Part shown: one piece after another, positions 55,140-63,483 of the stretch
How the letters are laid out: each line of letters opens with the position of its first letter
How positions within the stretch are numbered: position 1 is the stretch's first letter
Source of the DNA: Bacillus sp. A301a_S52
Lineage (GTDB): Bacteria; Bacillota; Bacilli; Bacillales; Salisediminibacteriaceae
DNA length: 64,000 nt
Reading direction: 5' to 3'
NCBI GenBank assembly: GCA_024701455.1
Contig: JABXYP010000001.1
Span: 2,732,001-2,796,000 of the forward strand
Notes under the pieces: generated by a model
Seen by the model: only the letters and a program-made list of their open reading frames with translations
Database searches by the model: none
Told to the model about the DNA's origin: nothing
Translations under genes and position numbers: made by a program

Positions 55140-55253
55140 AATTTAACAAAAAGCAGACTCACTTTAGGGGGATAGGATGTCCTTGATTGACTTTACAGTA
55201 TGTCTTTTTAGTGCATCCACCTAGCTAAGAGCTGCTTTTTAATTTATATATGC

Positions 55254-55532
55254 TTATTTCATCACGATCATATCCCCGCTCTCGTAGTCTTTTGCTTTCT
55301 TGACAACATGATAAGCAGACTGTCCAGTCTGTTTTTCATAGTTCTTAAAATGTTGCTTTTCCTCCGATTTTGAAGGGACAATCTGCTTAAACTGGTTATA
55401 GAGGGATAATAATCGTTCTCGTTTGATCCCCTTCCCATATGCCTGATCGATGGCTTCATAAAAATTAACAGCATATACCACTTCATCTTTCGACCAATCC
55501 ATTGAAATTGGAATATTTACTTCGCTGGCCAC
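55254..55532 (-). CDS. yktA: UPF0223 family protein YktA
   Basis: A 92-residue protein (DWSKDEVVYAVNFYEAIDQAYGKGIKRERLLSLYNQFKQIVPSKSEEK; FKNYEKQTGQSAYHVVKKAKD) of the UPF0223 family; function unknown. AAAGGA lies 8 nt before GTG 55532 (MASEVNIPISM when read from there), which I prefer to ATG 55541, which would overlap that site. Divergent from speA, as in B. subtilis. Confidence 0.87.
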   Translation of the reverse strand: MASEVNIPISMDWSKDEVVYAVNFYEAIDQAYGKGIKRERLLSLYNQFKQIVPSKSEEKQHFKNYEKQTGQSAYHVVKKAKDYESGDMIVMK

Positions 55533-55660
55533 TCGCCTCATCCTTTCTCGTTGGCTTTCAAAGTTAAGTCCTTTCTGTTATACTACATTTTGTTTGCGAT
55601 TAAAAGTAGCAGCGGTCGTCGGTCTGACACCTTGCCATAATACTAAGAGGTGAAGAAAAA

Positions 55661-57148
55661 TTGTCATTTAAGTTACGTCAACAAAAAACACCATTATTTG
55701 ATGGCTTGCGCCAACATATAAAAGGGCATCCTGTTCAATTTCATATTCCAGGACATAAGCATGGGAATGGTATGGACCCAGAATTTAAACATTTTATCGG
55801 CCCAAATGCGTTAGCAATAGACTTGATTAATATTGAGCCATTAGATGATCTCCACCATCCAGATGGTATCATCAAGGAAGCACAAGAATTAGCAGCGGAA
55901 GCTTTTGGCGCTGATCATACTTTTTTTTCTATTCAAGGGACAAGCGGTGCTATAATGACTATGATTATGACTGTATGTAGTCCAGGCGAGAAAATTTTAG
56001 TGCCGCGGAATGTACATAAATCAATTATGTCCGCCATTATTTTTTCAGGAGCCACACCTATTTTTATTCATCCTGAATTGGATGAACAACTAGGGATTGC
56101 TCATGGTATTACAGTTACATCCGTTAAAAAAGCCCTTAAGGAGCACCCAGAAGCAAAAGGGCTATTAGTGATTAACCCTACTTATTTTGGAATTTCAGCC
56201 AATTTAAAAGAAATCGTACGGTTAGCTCACAGTTATGATATTCCTGTTTTAGTAGATGAAGCACACGGCGCGCATATACATTTTAATGATAACTTACCTT
56301 TATCCGCTATGCAGGCTGGAGCTGATATGGCTGCCACAAGTGTCCATAAGTTAGGAGGCTCTCTTACGCAAAGCTCGGTATTAAATATTCAAGGTACCCG
56401 TATTTCCCCGTTACGTGTTCAAAGTATTATCAGCATGTTAACGACGACGTCTACATCTTATATACTCCTAGCCTCCCTTGATACGGCAAGACGGCACCTT
56501 GTATTAGAAGGAAAGCAGCTCATTGATCAAACGATTGAACTTGCCTTGACAGCACGTAAAGAGATTAATCATATTTTAGGCCTCTCTTGCCCAGGCGAAG
56601 AAATCCTTGATGATAACGCCATCTATGATTATGATCCAACAAAACTTATCATTTCAGTGAAGCAACTTAATATTAGCGGCTATGAAGTGGAAAAATGGCT
56701 AAGAGAGCATGCCAATATTGAAGTAGAGTTATCTGATTTGTACAACATCCTGTGTATCCTAACAAGTGGGGATAGTCGTGAAGAAGTCTCTCTTTTAGTA
56801 AAGGCATTAAAACAGTTATCAGATACCTTTTATAAAGGGGAATTGCCACTATCCAGTCACGTCGATGCTCAAGTTCCGCAAATGCCTAACTTAGCTTTAT
56901 CACCAAGAGATGCCTTTTACTCTGAAACAGAAATTGTGCGTCTAAAAGATGCAGCAGGTAGAATTAGTGCAGAGTTCTTAATGATCTATCCGCCAGGTAT
57001 TCCAATTTTTATCCCCGGTGAGATCATTGAACAAGAGAACCTTGATTATATTCATGAAAACTTAGCAGCAGGCTTACCTGTACAAGGACCTGAAGATCCC
57101 TCGTTACAACATATTCGTGTTATAAAAGAGCGTACGGCAATCCTATAA
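55661..57148 (+). CDS. speA: Arginine decarboxylase SpeA (PLP-dependent)
   Basis: Decarboxylates arginine to agmatine, the start of polyamine synthesis in Bacillus. The 495-residue fold-type I enzyme has HIPGHKHGNGMDP near the N-terminus, FFSIQGTSGAIMTMIM, the VDEAHGAHIHF segment and the PLP lysine in TSVHKLGGSLTQSS, then the C-terminal IPIFIPGEII. Start is TTG 55661 after AGAGGTG. The stop TAA is formed by the first bases of repeat copy J, so the gene ends exactly where the repeat begins. Confidence 0.94.
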   Translation: MSFKLRQQKTPLFDGLRQHIKGHPVQFHIPGHKHGNGMDPEFKHFIGPNALAIDLINIEPLDDLHHPDGIIKEAQELAAEAFGADHTFFSIQGTSGAIMTMIMTVCSPGEKILVPRNVHKSIMSAIIFSGATPIFIHPELDEQLGIAHGITVTSVKKALKEHPEAKGLLVINPTYFGISANLKEIVRLAHSYDIPVLVDEAHGAHIHFNDNLPLSAMQAGADMAATSVHKLGGSLTQSSVLNIQGTRISPLRVQSIISMLTTTSTSYILLASLDTARRHLVLEGKQLIDQTIELALTARKEINHILGLSCPGEEILDDNAIYDYDPTKLIISVKQLNISGYEVEKWLREHANIEVELSDLYNILCILTSGDSREEVSLLVKALKQLSDTFYKGELPLSSHVDAQVPQMPNLALSPRDAFYSETEIVRLKDAAGRISAEFLMIYPPGIPIFIPGEIIEQENLDYIHENLAAGLPVQGPEDPSLQHIRVIKERTAIL

Positions 57149-57248
57149 AACGAACCTTCAATCAAGGTCAGTAGCGGCCGTTATCTCCAAAGTTACCTCT
57201 CTTATCTAGTTTGAGCTGGGAGTTTTACGGACGCTTATCTGTAATAAA
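57145..57248 (+). repeat. Dispersed repeat, copy J (short form)
   Basis: ATAAAACGAACCTTC to TTATCTGTAATAAA, 104 bp. The first hairpin is missing, with fusion inside the AATCA word as in copy B. Its bases 57146-57148 are the speA stop codon. The speA terminator lies after it, so the repeat is transcribed as part of the speA 3' untranslated region. Confidence 0.92.
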
Positions 57249-57276
57249 CAGACATTTAAGTATGCACACACGCATT

Positions 57277-57320
57277 AAAAAGAGAGAAAACTGTGTTAGA
57301 TACAGCTTTTCTCTCTTTTT
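57277..57320 (+). terminator. Terminator of speA
   Basis: Stem of 14 bp, AAAAAGAGAGAAAA/TTTTCTCTCTTTTT, one bulge and an inner CTGT/ACAG helix. Confidence 0.9.
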
Positions 57321-57417
57321 AATATAACAACGGCTTTTTTTCTTACTAAAACTAAACAATCGGCCAAAATAGTATTATCTCCTTTTCTGAGACACACATA
57401 ATGAGCACCACATATAG

Positions 57418-57714
57418 TTAATATTGTGCTTCCATACCTAACGGAGGTAAAACAGATTTGAAAAACTCTGAAAGGGCTAAGGCTTCGGTATCATCTGTTA
57501 CTTGGAAGCTACTTTTAATCATATCTAGGTCTTCTACATCTTCTCTCCCTAAAAGGAGACATTTCCCTGATTGCAAACAGTTAATTAATGGCTTTCCAAA
57601 AAACAGGCTCGTGTAGACAATACCAAAATCATATCGGCTTTGATCTGTTGTCATACCAACAAACTGGACATTCACCTTTTCCGATTCATCATATAATCGT
57701 TCGAAAAGCGTCAT
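57418..57714 (-). CDS. DUF3055-like protein
   Basis: A 98-residue cytoplasmic protein (ESEKVNVQFVGMTTDQSRYDFGIVYTSLFFGKPLINCLQSGKCLLLGREDVED) that resembles DUF3055 proteins of Bacillales, in which RYD, VYTSxxFGK and LQSG/MQTG words recur. Function unknown. The start at 57714 is preceded by AAAGGGAGG. It stands alone, convergent with speA. Confidence 0.75.
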   Translation of the reverse strand: MTLFERLYDESEKVNVQFVGMTTDQSRYDFGIVYTSLFFGKPLINCLQSGKCLLLGREDVEDLDMIKSSFQVTDDTEALALSEFFKSVLPPLGMEAQY

Positions 57715-57850
57715 AGCAATCGCCTCCCTTTTTAAAGATTATATAAAAAAACAGTATTTTAGGCAATGACCTGAGTCATCGGTATATCATGTTTTTGACA
57801 ATCTGGTGAACTACCAACAAAGATATTTGTTAAGTTGAGATAGCATACTA

Positions 57851-58285
57851 TTAAAATGACGAACGTTTGGCTTCTATAAAATGGATGAGTTCTTCGGAGA
57901 AAATCATATCCTGCTTCGTTACTTGGTAGTTACTATTAAATAATCGGATTGTGATGATATATACTAGCTTTCCCTTTTCACGAATCGGTAAAAACATGGC
58001 ATGGTCTTGAAATTTCCTTACATAAGTAAGAGCATGAATACGATCAACCATCAAAAAACCGTGACCAAAATTCTCTTCGAATCGCGAAAGTCCCTTTATG
58101 CCTAGCGCATATGTGAGCCTGAATTGTCCCTTGTCATACGCATGCACCGTTAACGTTAATTTCTTTTTCTTATAAGCATGGATCGTTTTTAAGACACGTA
58201 CGATAAAGTCATCCTGATTATTAGCATAATCATAAGCCAATCCTACTTCCAATCTCAGCTCATCTAAAAAATCAGATTTTTTCAC
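57851..58285 (-). CDS. Hypothetical protein, possibly with a GAF-like fold
   Basis: A 144-residue soluble protein that I do not recognise. It has an N-terminal helical part (SDFLDELRLEVGLAYDYANNQDDFIVRVLKTIHAY), then alternating strands (LTLTVHAYDKGQFRLTYALGIKG; FGHGFLMVDRIHAL; MFLPIREKGKLVYIITIRL) and a closing helix, an order that recalls GAF/PAS small-molecule sensor domains. No catalytic motif, membrane segment or cysteine pair is visible. Start at ATG 58285 follows AGGATATGGTGGTGAGGAG. It has no B. subtilis counterpart that I know. Confidence 0.6.
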   Translation of the reverse strand: MKKSDFLDELRLEVGLAYDYANNQDDFIVRVLKTIHAYKKKKLTLTVHAYDKGQFRLTYALGIKGLSRFEENFGHGFLMVDRIHALTYVRKFQDHAMFLPIREKGKLVYIITIRLFNSNYQVTKQDMIFSEELIHFIEAKRSSF

Positions 58286-58836
58286 AACTCCTCACCACCA
58301 TATCCTTGATGTAGATATTAATCCTTTTCTTACAAAGGTACCGTTATTTTATCATAGTTATATCAAAAAAAATGTCGCCATTTGTCTAAAGGAAAAAGAA
58401 AAAAGAATTACTAGAAACATAAATCTATTACTCATTTTTGGCCATTTATTTGCTCAGGAAATAGGATAAAACAGGGGGACTGAGGCTACTTTAAGGCTAT
58501 AAGTTAATCGCCCTTTTATTCACACTAAAATTACTGTTACTAAGACTAGTGATCTTCGTTCATTTTTAATCATTTTATTATGATTGTTAAGATCATGGCC
58601 TTAACTCTATTGAACAAAATGAGAGAAAAGAAACGGTTGAGCGGAGTTTCGCGGAGACGCACACGAGCTACATAAAGGTCGCTACTGCTGAATGCACAGT
58701 TTACAAGACGGTAATGAACAGACGTTGATGAGAGCCATTTCACCAAATATAAAGAAGACCGCAAACCACCTAACGAGAGAATAAAGTAGTTTGGGATCTT
58801 CTTTATGACATAACAAGTTCTCTAATATATTTTTTT
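58286..58836. other. Unexplained intergenic region with a long imperfect inverted repeat
   Basis: 551 bp. Near 58748-58807 ATAAAGAAGA and TCTTCTTTAT form the foot of a 60-nt imperfect hairpin with inner AAAC/GTTT pairs. Near 58632-58665 a GC-rich patch contains two GCGGAG words. The 64-codon frame 58570-58764 (minus) has no ribosome site and was not accepted. The region may be a decayed element. Confidence 0.45.
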
Positions 58837-58951
58837 ATAAAACGAACCTTCAATTAGGGCATTAGCGGACGTTTTTATTTCTCGCCTAGATAGAGTAAGC
58901 TCTCCTCCCTATTTTGAGACGGAAGATTTACGGTCGCTTATTTGTGATAAA
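58837..58951 (+). repeat. Dispersed repeat, copy K (short form)
   Basis: ATAAAACGAACCTTC to TTATTTGTGATAAA, 115 bp. First hairpin absent (AATTAGGGCATTAG junction). Second hairpin foot AGCGGACGT.../ACGGTCGCT. Its right end lies against the T tract of the terminator of the convergent M23 peptidase gene. Confidence 0.9.
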
Positions 58952-58955
58952 AGAA

Positions 58956-58982
58956 ACTCTCTGTTTACTAAAAGCAGAGAGC
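58956..58982 (-). terminator. Terminator of the deacetylase-M23 operon
   Basis: Stem CTCTCTG/CAGAGAG with 11-nt loop; on the minus strand it continues TTTCTTTTATC, partly supplied by repeat copy K. Confidence 0.65.
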
Positions 58983-59026
58983 TTCTCGAAAAACCTTATC
59001 TAAACCAGCTATGTCTATATATCTGT

Positions 59027-60172
59027 TTATGGCCATAATTCTTGTAAAATTTCAGTTGTCTCGTTTAATGTAAATGGCTCCCAGAAAAGCTCACCATAAA
59101 TAAGTAAGTCTTGATGTAAATGAAGGTCGCCATCCCCATCTTCTAACGCACTGCTCGTCCCAGAGTTTCCTACATAACCTATTATCGTATTTTCATCAAT
59201 GACTTGGCCAACGTCTAAACCATCTGCCACAGCATGGAGGTGAGCAAAGCGGTTCATCACGCCATTATCGTACTGCACCCACACCTGTTTTCCGCGTAGT
59301 CGATCTAAAATATATTCAGGTGTGTGGCCAATTTCAGCAGCGTAATCTAAATCTTCATTTCGAACATCGGCCGAGGAATAATCTTCAAAGTCACTATCAA
59401 CTCTTACGACTGTTCCTTCACCCATACCGTAAACTGGAGTGTCAGTTGTAATTTCTGCTCCAGTAGAGTAGTCATACCAATCAATTCCTTCATGATAGCC
59501 ATTTCGATACTCTCGAGGAGCCCCAGGTAAATGGTTTTCAATCGTACTTACGGATGCTTCTTCAATCGGGCGTTCAAGAAAGGAGAGATAATCTACCATG
59601 TCTTCTTTAGAAAATGAATGAATATCTACCTTTTCCTCAACCGAAGGCTGCCAAGCTTCCACTACTTTTTCATCCCACGTTACGGTGATCATGTCACGTG
59701 GTTCTTCTACTGTGTAGTCTGTTTCTAAGCCTTTTTCAATAAATGCTGCTGTTACAAACGGCTCTCCATCTTCTTCAACAATGAAGACATCCTCAGTAGC
59801 CAAATAGTCACCGTTCACTTCTACTACTGGTACCCCATAGACAAAGTTAAACTCCCGATCGGCAATTGTTAACGTTAAGGTCTTATCTATCTCATCATAC
59901 TCATAACTACCTTCTAAGGAATCTGTCAATTGATCTATGGCAAGATAATGCCCATCATCCTCTTGAAATGTATAGAGCGAAAGTTCTTCTTCATTTACTT
60001 CCTCTACATGGTCATTTTCTTCATCAGTCATCCCGTTAGCATTATTCACGTTTTCCTTTGGCATTTCATTATTATCTCGTCGTTCTTCCTGTTCAGAATC
60101 GTTTTGTTGTCCCCCTTGACAACCCGTCATTATTAAGCCCATACAACCAAGTAATATCATATATTTTTTCAT
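59027..60172 (-). CDS. M23-family peptidoglycan endopeptidase lipoprotein
   Basis: A 381-residue lipoprotein (lipobox TGCQ, about 16-19), then an Asn/Glu-rich linker, a copper-amine-oxidase-N-like beta domain (about 65-165) and a C-terminal LytM/M23 domain (about 215-375). The zinc-site motifs are complete: HEGID (His and Asp), the AHLH segment and DLHLHQDL (HxH). It should cut peptide cross-links in the outer wall. It lies 22 bp downstream of the deacetylase lipoprotein in the same operon. Target bond and timing are unknown. Confidence 0.85.
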   Translation of the reverse strand: MKKYMILLGCMGLIMTGCQGGQQNDSEQEERRDNNEMPKENVNNANGMTDEENDHVEEVNEEELSLYTFQEDDGHYLAIDQLTDSLEGSYEYDEIDKTLTLTIADREFNFVYGVPVVEVNGDYLATEDVFIVEEDGEPFVTAAFIEKGLETDYTVEEPRDMITVTWDEKVVEAWQPSVEEKVDIHSFSKEDMVDYLSFLERPIEEASVSTIENHLPGAPREYRNGYHEGIDWYDYSTGAEITTDTPVYGMGEGTVVRVDSDFEDYSSADVRNEDLDYAAEIGHTPEYILDRLRGKQVWVQYDNGVMNRFAHLHAVADGLDVGQVIDENTIIGYVGNSGTSSALEDGDGDLHLHQDLLIYGELFWEPFTLNETTEILQELWP

Positions 60173-60194
60173 TTTAAATACCTACCAATCTTTA

Positions 60195-61040
60195 TCATTC
60201 AATTGTCTCAGGTGCTACGATATCATAGCCTTTTTCTCGCAAACCTCTCACAATGTTTTCTAAAGCATCTTTCGTAAATTCACGATCATGCATTAATAAG
60301 TTAGCACCATTTCGTAGTTCAGGCGCATCTATCATCACGTCTGTTAATGCCTCTTTTTCCATGTATTCCTCAACAAAATCATACCCATACGTCCAGTTCA
60401 TCCATTGCATATTTTCTTCTTTCACTAATTGTGTCGAATACGACGTATTTTTTCCAAATGGAGCGCGGAAAAAACGAGGTCGTTCACCAATCACTTCTTC
60501 AATGAGATCATTTAACTGAACAATTTCTTCGTATTGCTCATCTTCACTTAAAGTGCTCAAATCTTGATGTGTCATTGTGTGGTTGCCTATTTCAAATCCT
60601 AGATCATGTAGATGTTGTAAGTCTTCTCGTCCTTGCTCAGACTCCAAAAAATGACCATTAACGAAAAAAATAGCACCCGCATCAAGTTCCTTCAAACTCT
60701 CAGCCATCTCCACACTGTAATGATCGGGAGCATCATCAATTGTTAATAGTACTACCTGTTTCTCAGCATCATCTATAGGACGAATTTCACTATTATCCAA
60801 CTTATAAAGAGGTTCAATCTCTTCTCTTTTTCCTTCTTCATTATTAAAGGCATTTTCGTCGTCATTGTGTGTGGAATCTAACGCTTCCTCTTGATGATTA
60901 ACGTCATGTTCATTTTGTTCATAGGTATTGTTTATATTATTGTCCATTGTCATTTCCTGGTTGGAATCATCACTGTTTCCACATGCTGTTAGGATCATTG
61001 CACTCCCGAGTAATGTACTTAGAGACAATGCTTTATACAT
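60195..61040 (-). CDS. Polysaccharide deacetylase (NodB-type) lipoprotein
   Basis: A 281-residue lipoprotein (lipobox LTACG, about 17-21) with a very acidic Asn/Asp/Glu-rich linker (about 25-70) and a NodB domain (about 85-280). The motifs are TIDDAPD (catalytic Asp and metal Asp; Ala replaces the common Gly), IGNHTMTHQDL (metal histidines) and RFFRAPFGK. Likely substrate is peptidoglycan or another N-acetylated wall glycan. First gene of a two-gene operon with the M23 peptidase. Confidence 0.87.
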   Translation of the reverse strand: MYKALSLSTLLGSAMILTACGNSDDSNQEMTMDNNINNTYEQNEHDVNHQEEALDSTHNDDENAFNNEEGKREEIEPLYKLDNSEIRPIDDAEKQVVLLTIDDAPDHYSVEMAESLKELDAGAIFFVNGHFLESEQGREDLQHLHDLGFEIGNHTMTHQDLSTLSEDEQYEEIVQLNDLIEEVIGERPRFFRAPFGKNTSYSTQLVKEENMQWMNWTYGYDFVEEYMEKEALTDVMIDAPELRNGANLLMHDREFTKDALENIVRGLREKGYDIVAPETIE

Positions 61041-61330
61041 CTAACCCCTTCTTTCCATGCCGACCTATTTTACACATATCACATCTTAACATATTATAAA
61101 AAGCTTTTAAATCATTCATAATTTTAATAACTTTTACCAGTTTTAACGTCATCACACTTATTGGATTCATCAGCCAAAAACCCATTACTATTCTGCTGAG
61201 TGTATTTGTCGAAATACATTAAAATATTACTCGAAATAAATCATCTTCATTTACACCAAATCACTTTTATTAAGGGCGTTTATCCTCACTAAAACAGGGG
61301 AATTATAAGCTTGATATTATGCGTTAAGTA

Positions 61331-61358
61331 TTGACCTATTGTCGTAATACGTTAAAAT
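61331..61358 (+). promoter_or_regulatory. Probable sigma-A promoter of the BCCT transporter
   Basis: TTGACC (61331-61336), 16-bp spacer, TAAAAT (61353-61358), 64 bp before the start codon. The rest of the 381-bp divergent region (61041-61421) is AT-rich without other recognised features. Confidence 0.55.
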
Positions 61359-61421
61359 GAAGGATGTTGTGTTTTATTATGACGAGATTTTCTTTAAAAA
61401 ATAAGAAAGGCAGTTGATAAG

Positions 61422-62942
61422 GTGAAGAAACTCACACCAGTATTTATAATCTCATTAACAATTGCACTTGCGTTTATCATTTGGGGAGCCTTTGCTCCAA
61501 CTAACCTTGAGTCCATCACCGGATCAATCCAAAGCTTCATAACAGATCAGTTCGGGTGGTTTTATTTGTTAGCTGCCACAGGCTTTTTAGGCTTTGCTAT
61601 CTTTTTAATTTTCAGCCCTTACGGACGAATTAAACTTGGAAAAGATGAAGACAAACCGGATTATAACTATTTGACATGGTTTTCTTTTTTATTTACTGCT
61701 GGGATGGGGATAGGGTTAGTCTTTTGGGGCGTCGCTGAACCTATTTATCATTTATACGATCCCTCTCCCGCTGCTGACGTTGAAGGCGGGACAATCGGAG
61801 CTGCTGGGTCCGCTCTAAGATATTCTTTTTTCCATTGGGGGCTTCATCCATGGGCAATTTATTCAATCGTGGCCCTGGCACTTGCTTACTTTAAATTTAG
61901 AAAGGGAGCGCCTGGTGTCCTCAGTGCTACTTTCCAACCGTTAATAGGGGATAAAATTAATGGCGGAATTGGGACAACAATTAACGTTATCGTTGTCTTC
62001 GCTACTATTTTTGGCGTTGCTACCTCATTAGGGTTTGGAACTGCCCAAATCGGTGGGGGATTGTCTAACATCTTCGGGTTTGAAAACACGTTTTTCCTAC
62101 AATTAATTATTATTGTTGTTGTAACCTTTCTTTATATGTTATCATCACAAACTGGTTTAAATAAAGGAATACGAATTTTAAGTAAAGCAAATATTTATTT
62201 GGCTGTGGCTTTAATGTTATTTCTTTTATTCTCTGGACCAACAAACTTTATTATGAATTCTTTTACTCAAACGTTAGGTAATTACTTTCAAAACCTCGTA
62301 TCAATGAGCTTTCAGTTGGATACATTTAACATAGAGTCCACTTGGGTAGAGGGATGGACAATCTTTTACTGGGCATGGTGGATTGCTTGGGCACCATTCG
62401 TCGGTACATTTATTGCCCGCGTATCTAAAGGGCGTACAATTCGTGAATTCGTCTTAGGCGTTATTGCAGTACCTACTATTTTCGGGGCTCTTTGGTTTTC
62501 TATATTTGGGGGTACGGCAATACATTTAGAAACATTACAAGGTATTAGCGTTATGGAAATTATGAGTGAATCAGGAGAAGAATCCGCTTTATTTTTTGTC
62601 TTACAGCAATTTAACTTCGGGTGGTTCTTATCCATTATTGCTATTTTCCTTATCGCATCCTTTTTTATAACTTCCGCAGACTCTGCCACCTTTGTTTTAG
62701 GGATGCAGACAACAAACGGGAGTTTAAATCCTCCTAACAATATTAAATTAGTGTGGGGGATTGTCCAATCATCTACAGCTGCAATCCTTCTTTATTCTGG
62801 CGGGCTTGATGCATTACAAACTGCGTCGATTATTGCAGCATTTCCTTTTGCTATAATTATGATCTTTATGATTATTAGCTTAGTAAAATCATTAAGGCAA
62901 GAAGCATTACCGCCGCGACATAAATTTAAAAAAGAAGATTAA
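61422..62942 (+). CDS. opuD: BCCT-family betaine/osmolyte transporter (OpuD-like)
   Basis: A 506-residue Na+-coupled transporter with about twelve helices. The BCCT signatures are plain: AGMGIGLVFWGVAEPIYH (the Gly-rich helix and Trp), FFHWGLHPWAIYSIVALALAY, and the substrate box YWAWWIAWAPFVGTFIARVSKGRTIREF (with aromatic residues for trimethylammonium groups; about 310-337). It most resembles glycine-betaine OpuD of Bacillus, lacking the long charged C-terminal tail of BetP-type sensors. Start is GTG 61422 behind AAAGG. A strong terminator follows. It fits an osmotically stressed habitat. Confidence 0.88.
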   Translation: MKKLTPVFIISLTIALAFIIWGAFAPTNLESITGSIQSFITDQFGWFYLLAATGFLGFAIFLIFSPYGRIKLGKDEDKPDYNYLTWFSFLFTAGMGIGLVFWGVAEPIYHLYDPSPAADVEGGTIGAAGSALRYSFFHWGLHPWAIYSIVALALAYFKFRKGAPGVLSATFQPLIGDKINGGIGTTINVIVVFATIFGVATSLGFGTAQIGGGLSNIFGFENTFFLQLIIIVVVTFLYMLSSQTGLNKGIRILSKANIYLAVALMLFLLFSGPTNFIMNSFTQTLGNYFQNLVSMSFQLDTFNIESTWVEGWTIFYWAWWIAWAPFVGTFIARVSKGRTIREFVLGVIAVPTIFGALWFSIFGGTAIHLETLQGISVMEIMSESGEESALFFVLQQFNFGWFLSIIAIFLIASFFITSADSATFVLGMQTTNGSLNPPNNIKLVWGIVQSSTAAILLYSGGLDALQTASIIAAFPFAIIMIFMIISLVKSLRQEALPPRHKFKKED

Positions 62943-62947
62943 GACTC

Positions 62948-62995
62948 AAAAAGTAGTTCTGATTTGGGATAATTCCCAAACTGAACTACTTTTTT
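62948..62995 (+). terminator. Terminator of the BCCT gene
   Basis: Stem AAAAAGTAGTTC/GAACTACTTTTT continuing into TTTGGGA/TTCCCAAA, ended by TTTTTT. Confidence 0.92.
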
Positions 62996-63483
62996 AAATT
63001 CTTTACACGCATATCTAACCCAACAATTAAAGTGTTCTAGTCACTAGAGGAATGCTCACTTTAACAGCTGTCAACTGACATTTTTTATAAAACTAAGATA
63101 CACAACGTTTAACTCTATCTTTATACCCCTACATATAGACTCACTATTCAACTACTTAGAAGTTTTAAAATTTGCCTGTTAAATAATGATCTTTAAAACA
63201 AATATTCCGTTTCATTCGTCTATATAATAACTAACTTTTTTAGACATATGACGTTGTAAAAAATAACGAATCATCATTTATTTTGTCAATTATTCACACT
63301 ATTTTTCATTTTCATAACATTTCTATTACGCTCTACTTTAAAGTTGAGTAAACATGATAGTATGAAAACAATGGAATTACTTAATCCGTTCTTGCACTTT
63401 GGAGAAAGGTTCTCCTTTAATTAGACCGTCTTTCCAGAGGAATAGTCTTATGTAAAAACGTAGTGACATAGGGGGGTTGTTTA
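62996..63483. other. 488-bp intergenic region without recognised features
   Basis: AT-rich DNA between the BCCT terminator and the last gene. No repeat copy or reliable promoter was identified; TTGAGT at about 63344 has no matching -10. Confidence 0.45.

Noticed and set aside
58570..58764. 64-codon minus-strand frame near 58.6 kb
   Set aside because: No ribosome site and no similarity I can name; kept only as part of an unexplained region.
49775..58951. CRISPR array interpretation of the repeated sequence
   Set aside because: Copies are 100-158 bp, imperfect, separated by genes and in both orientations; there are no spacers and no cas genes.
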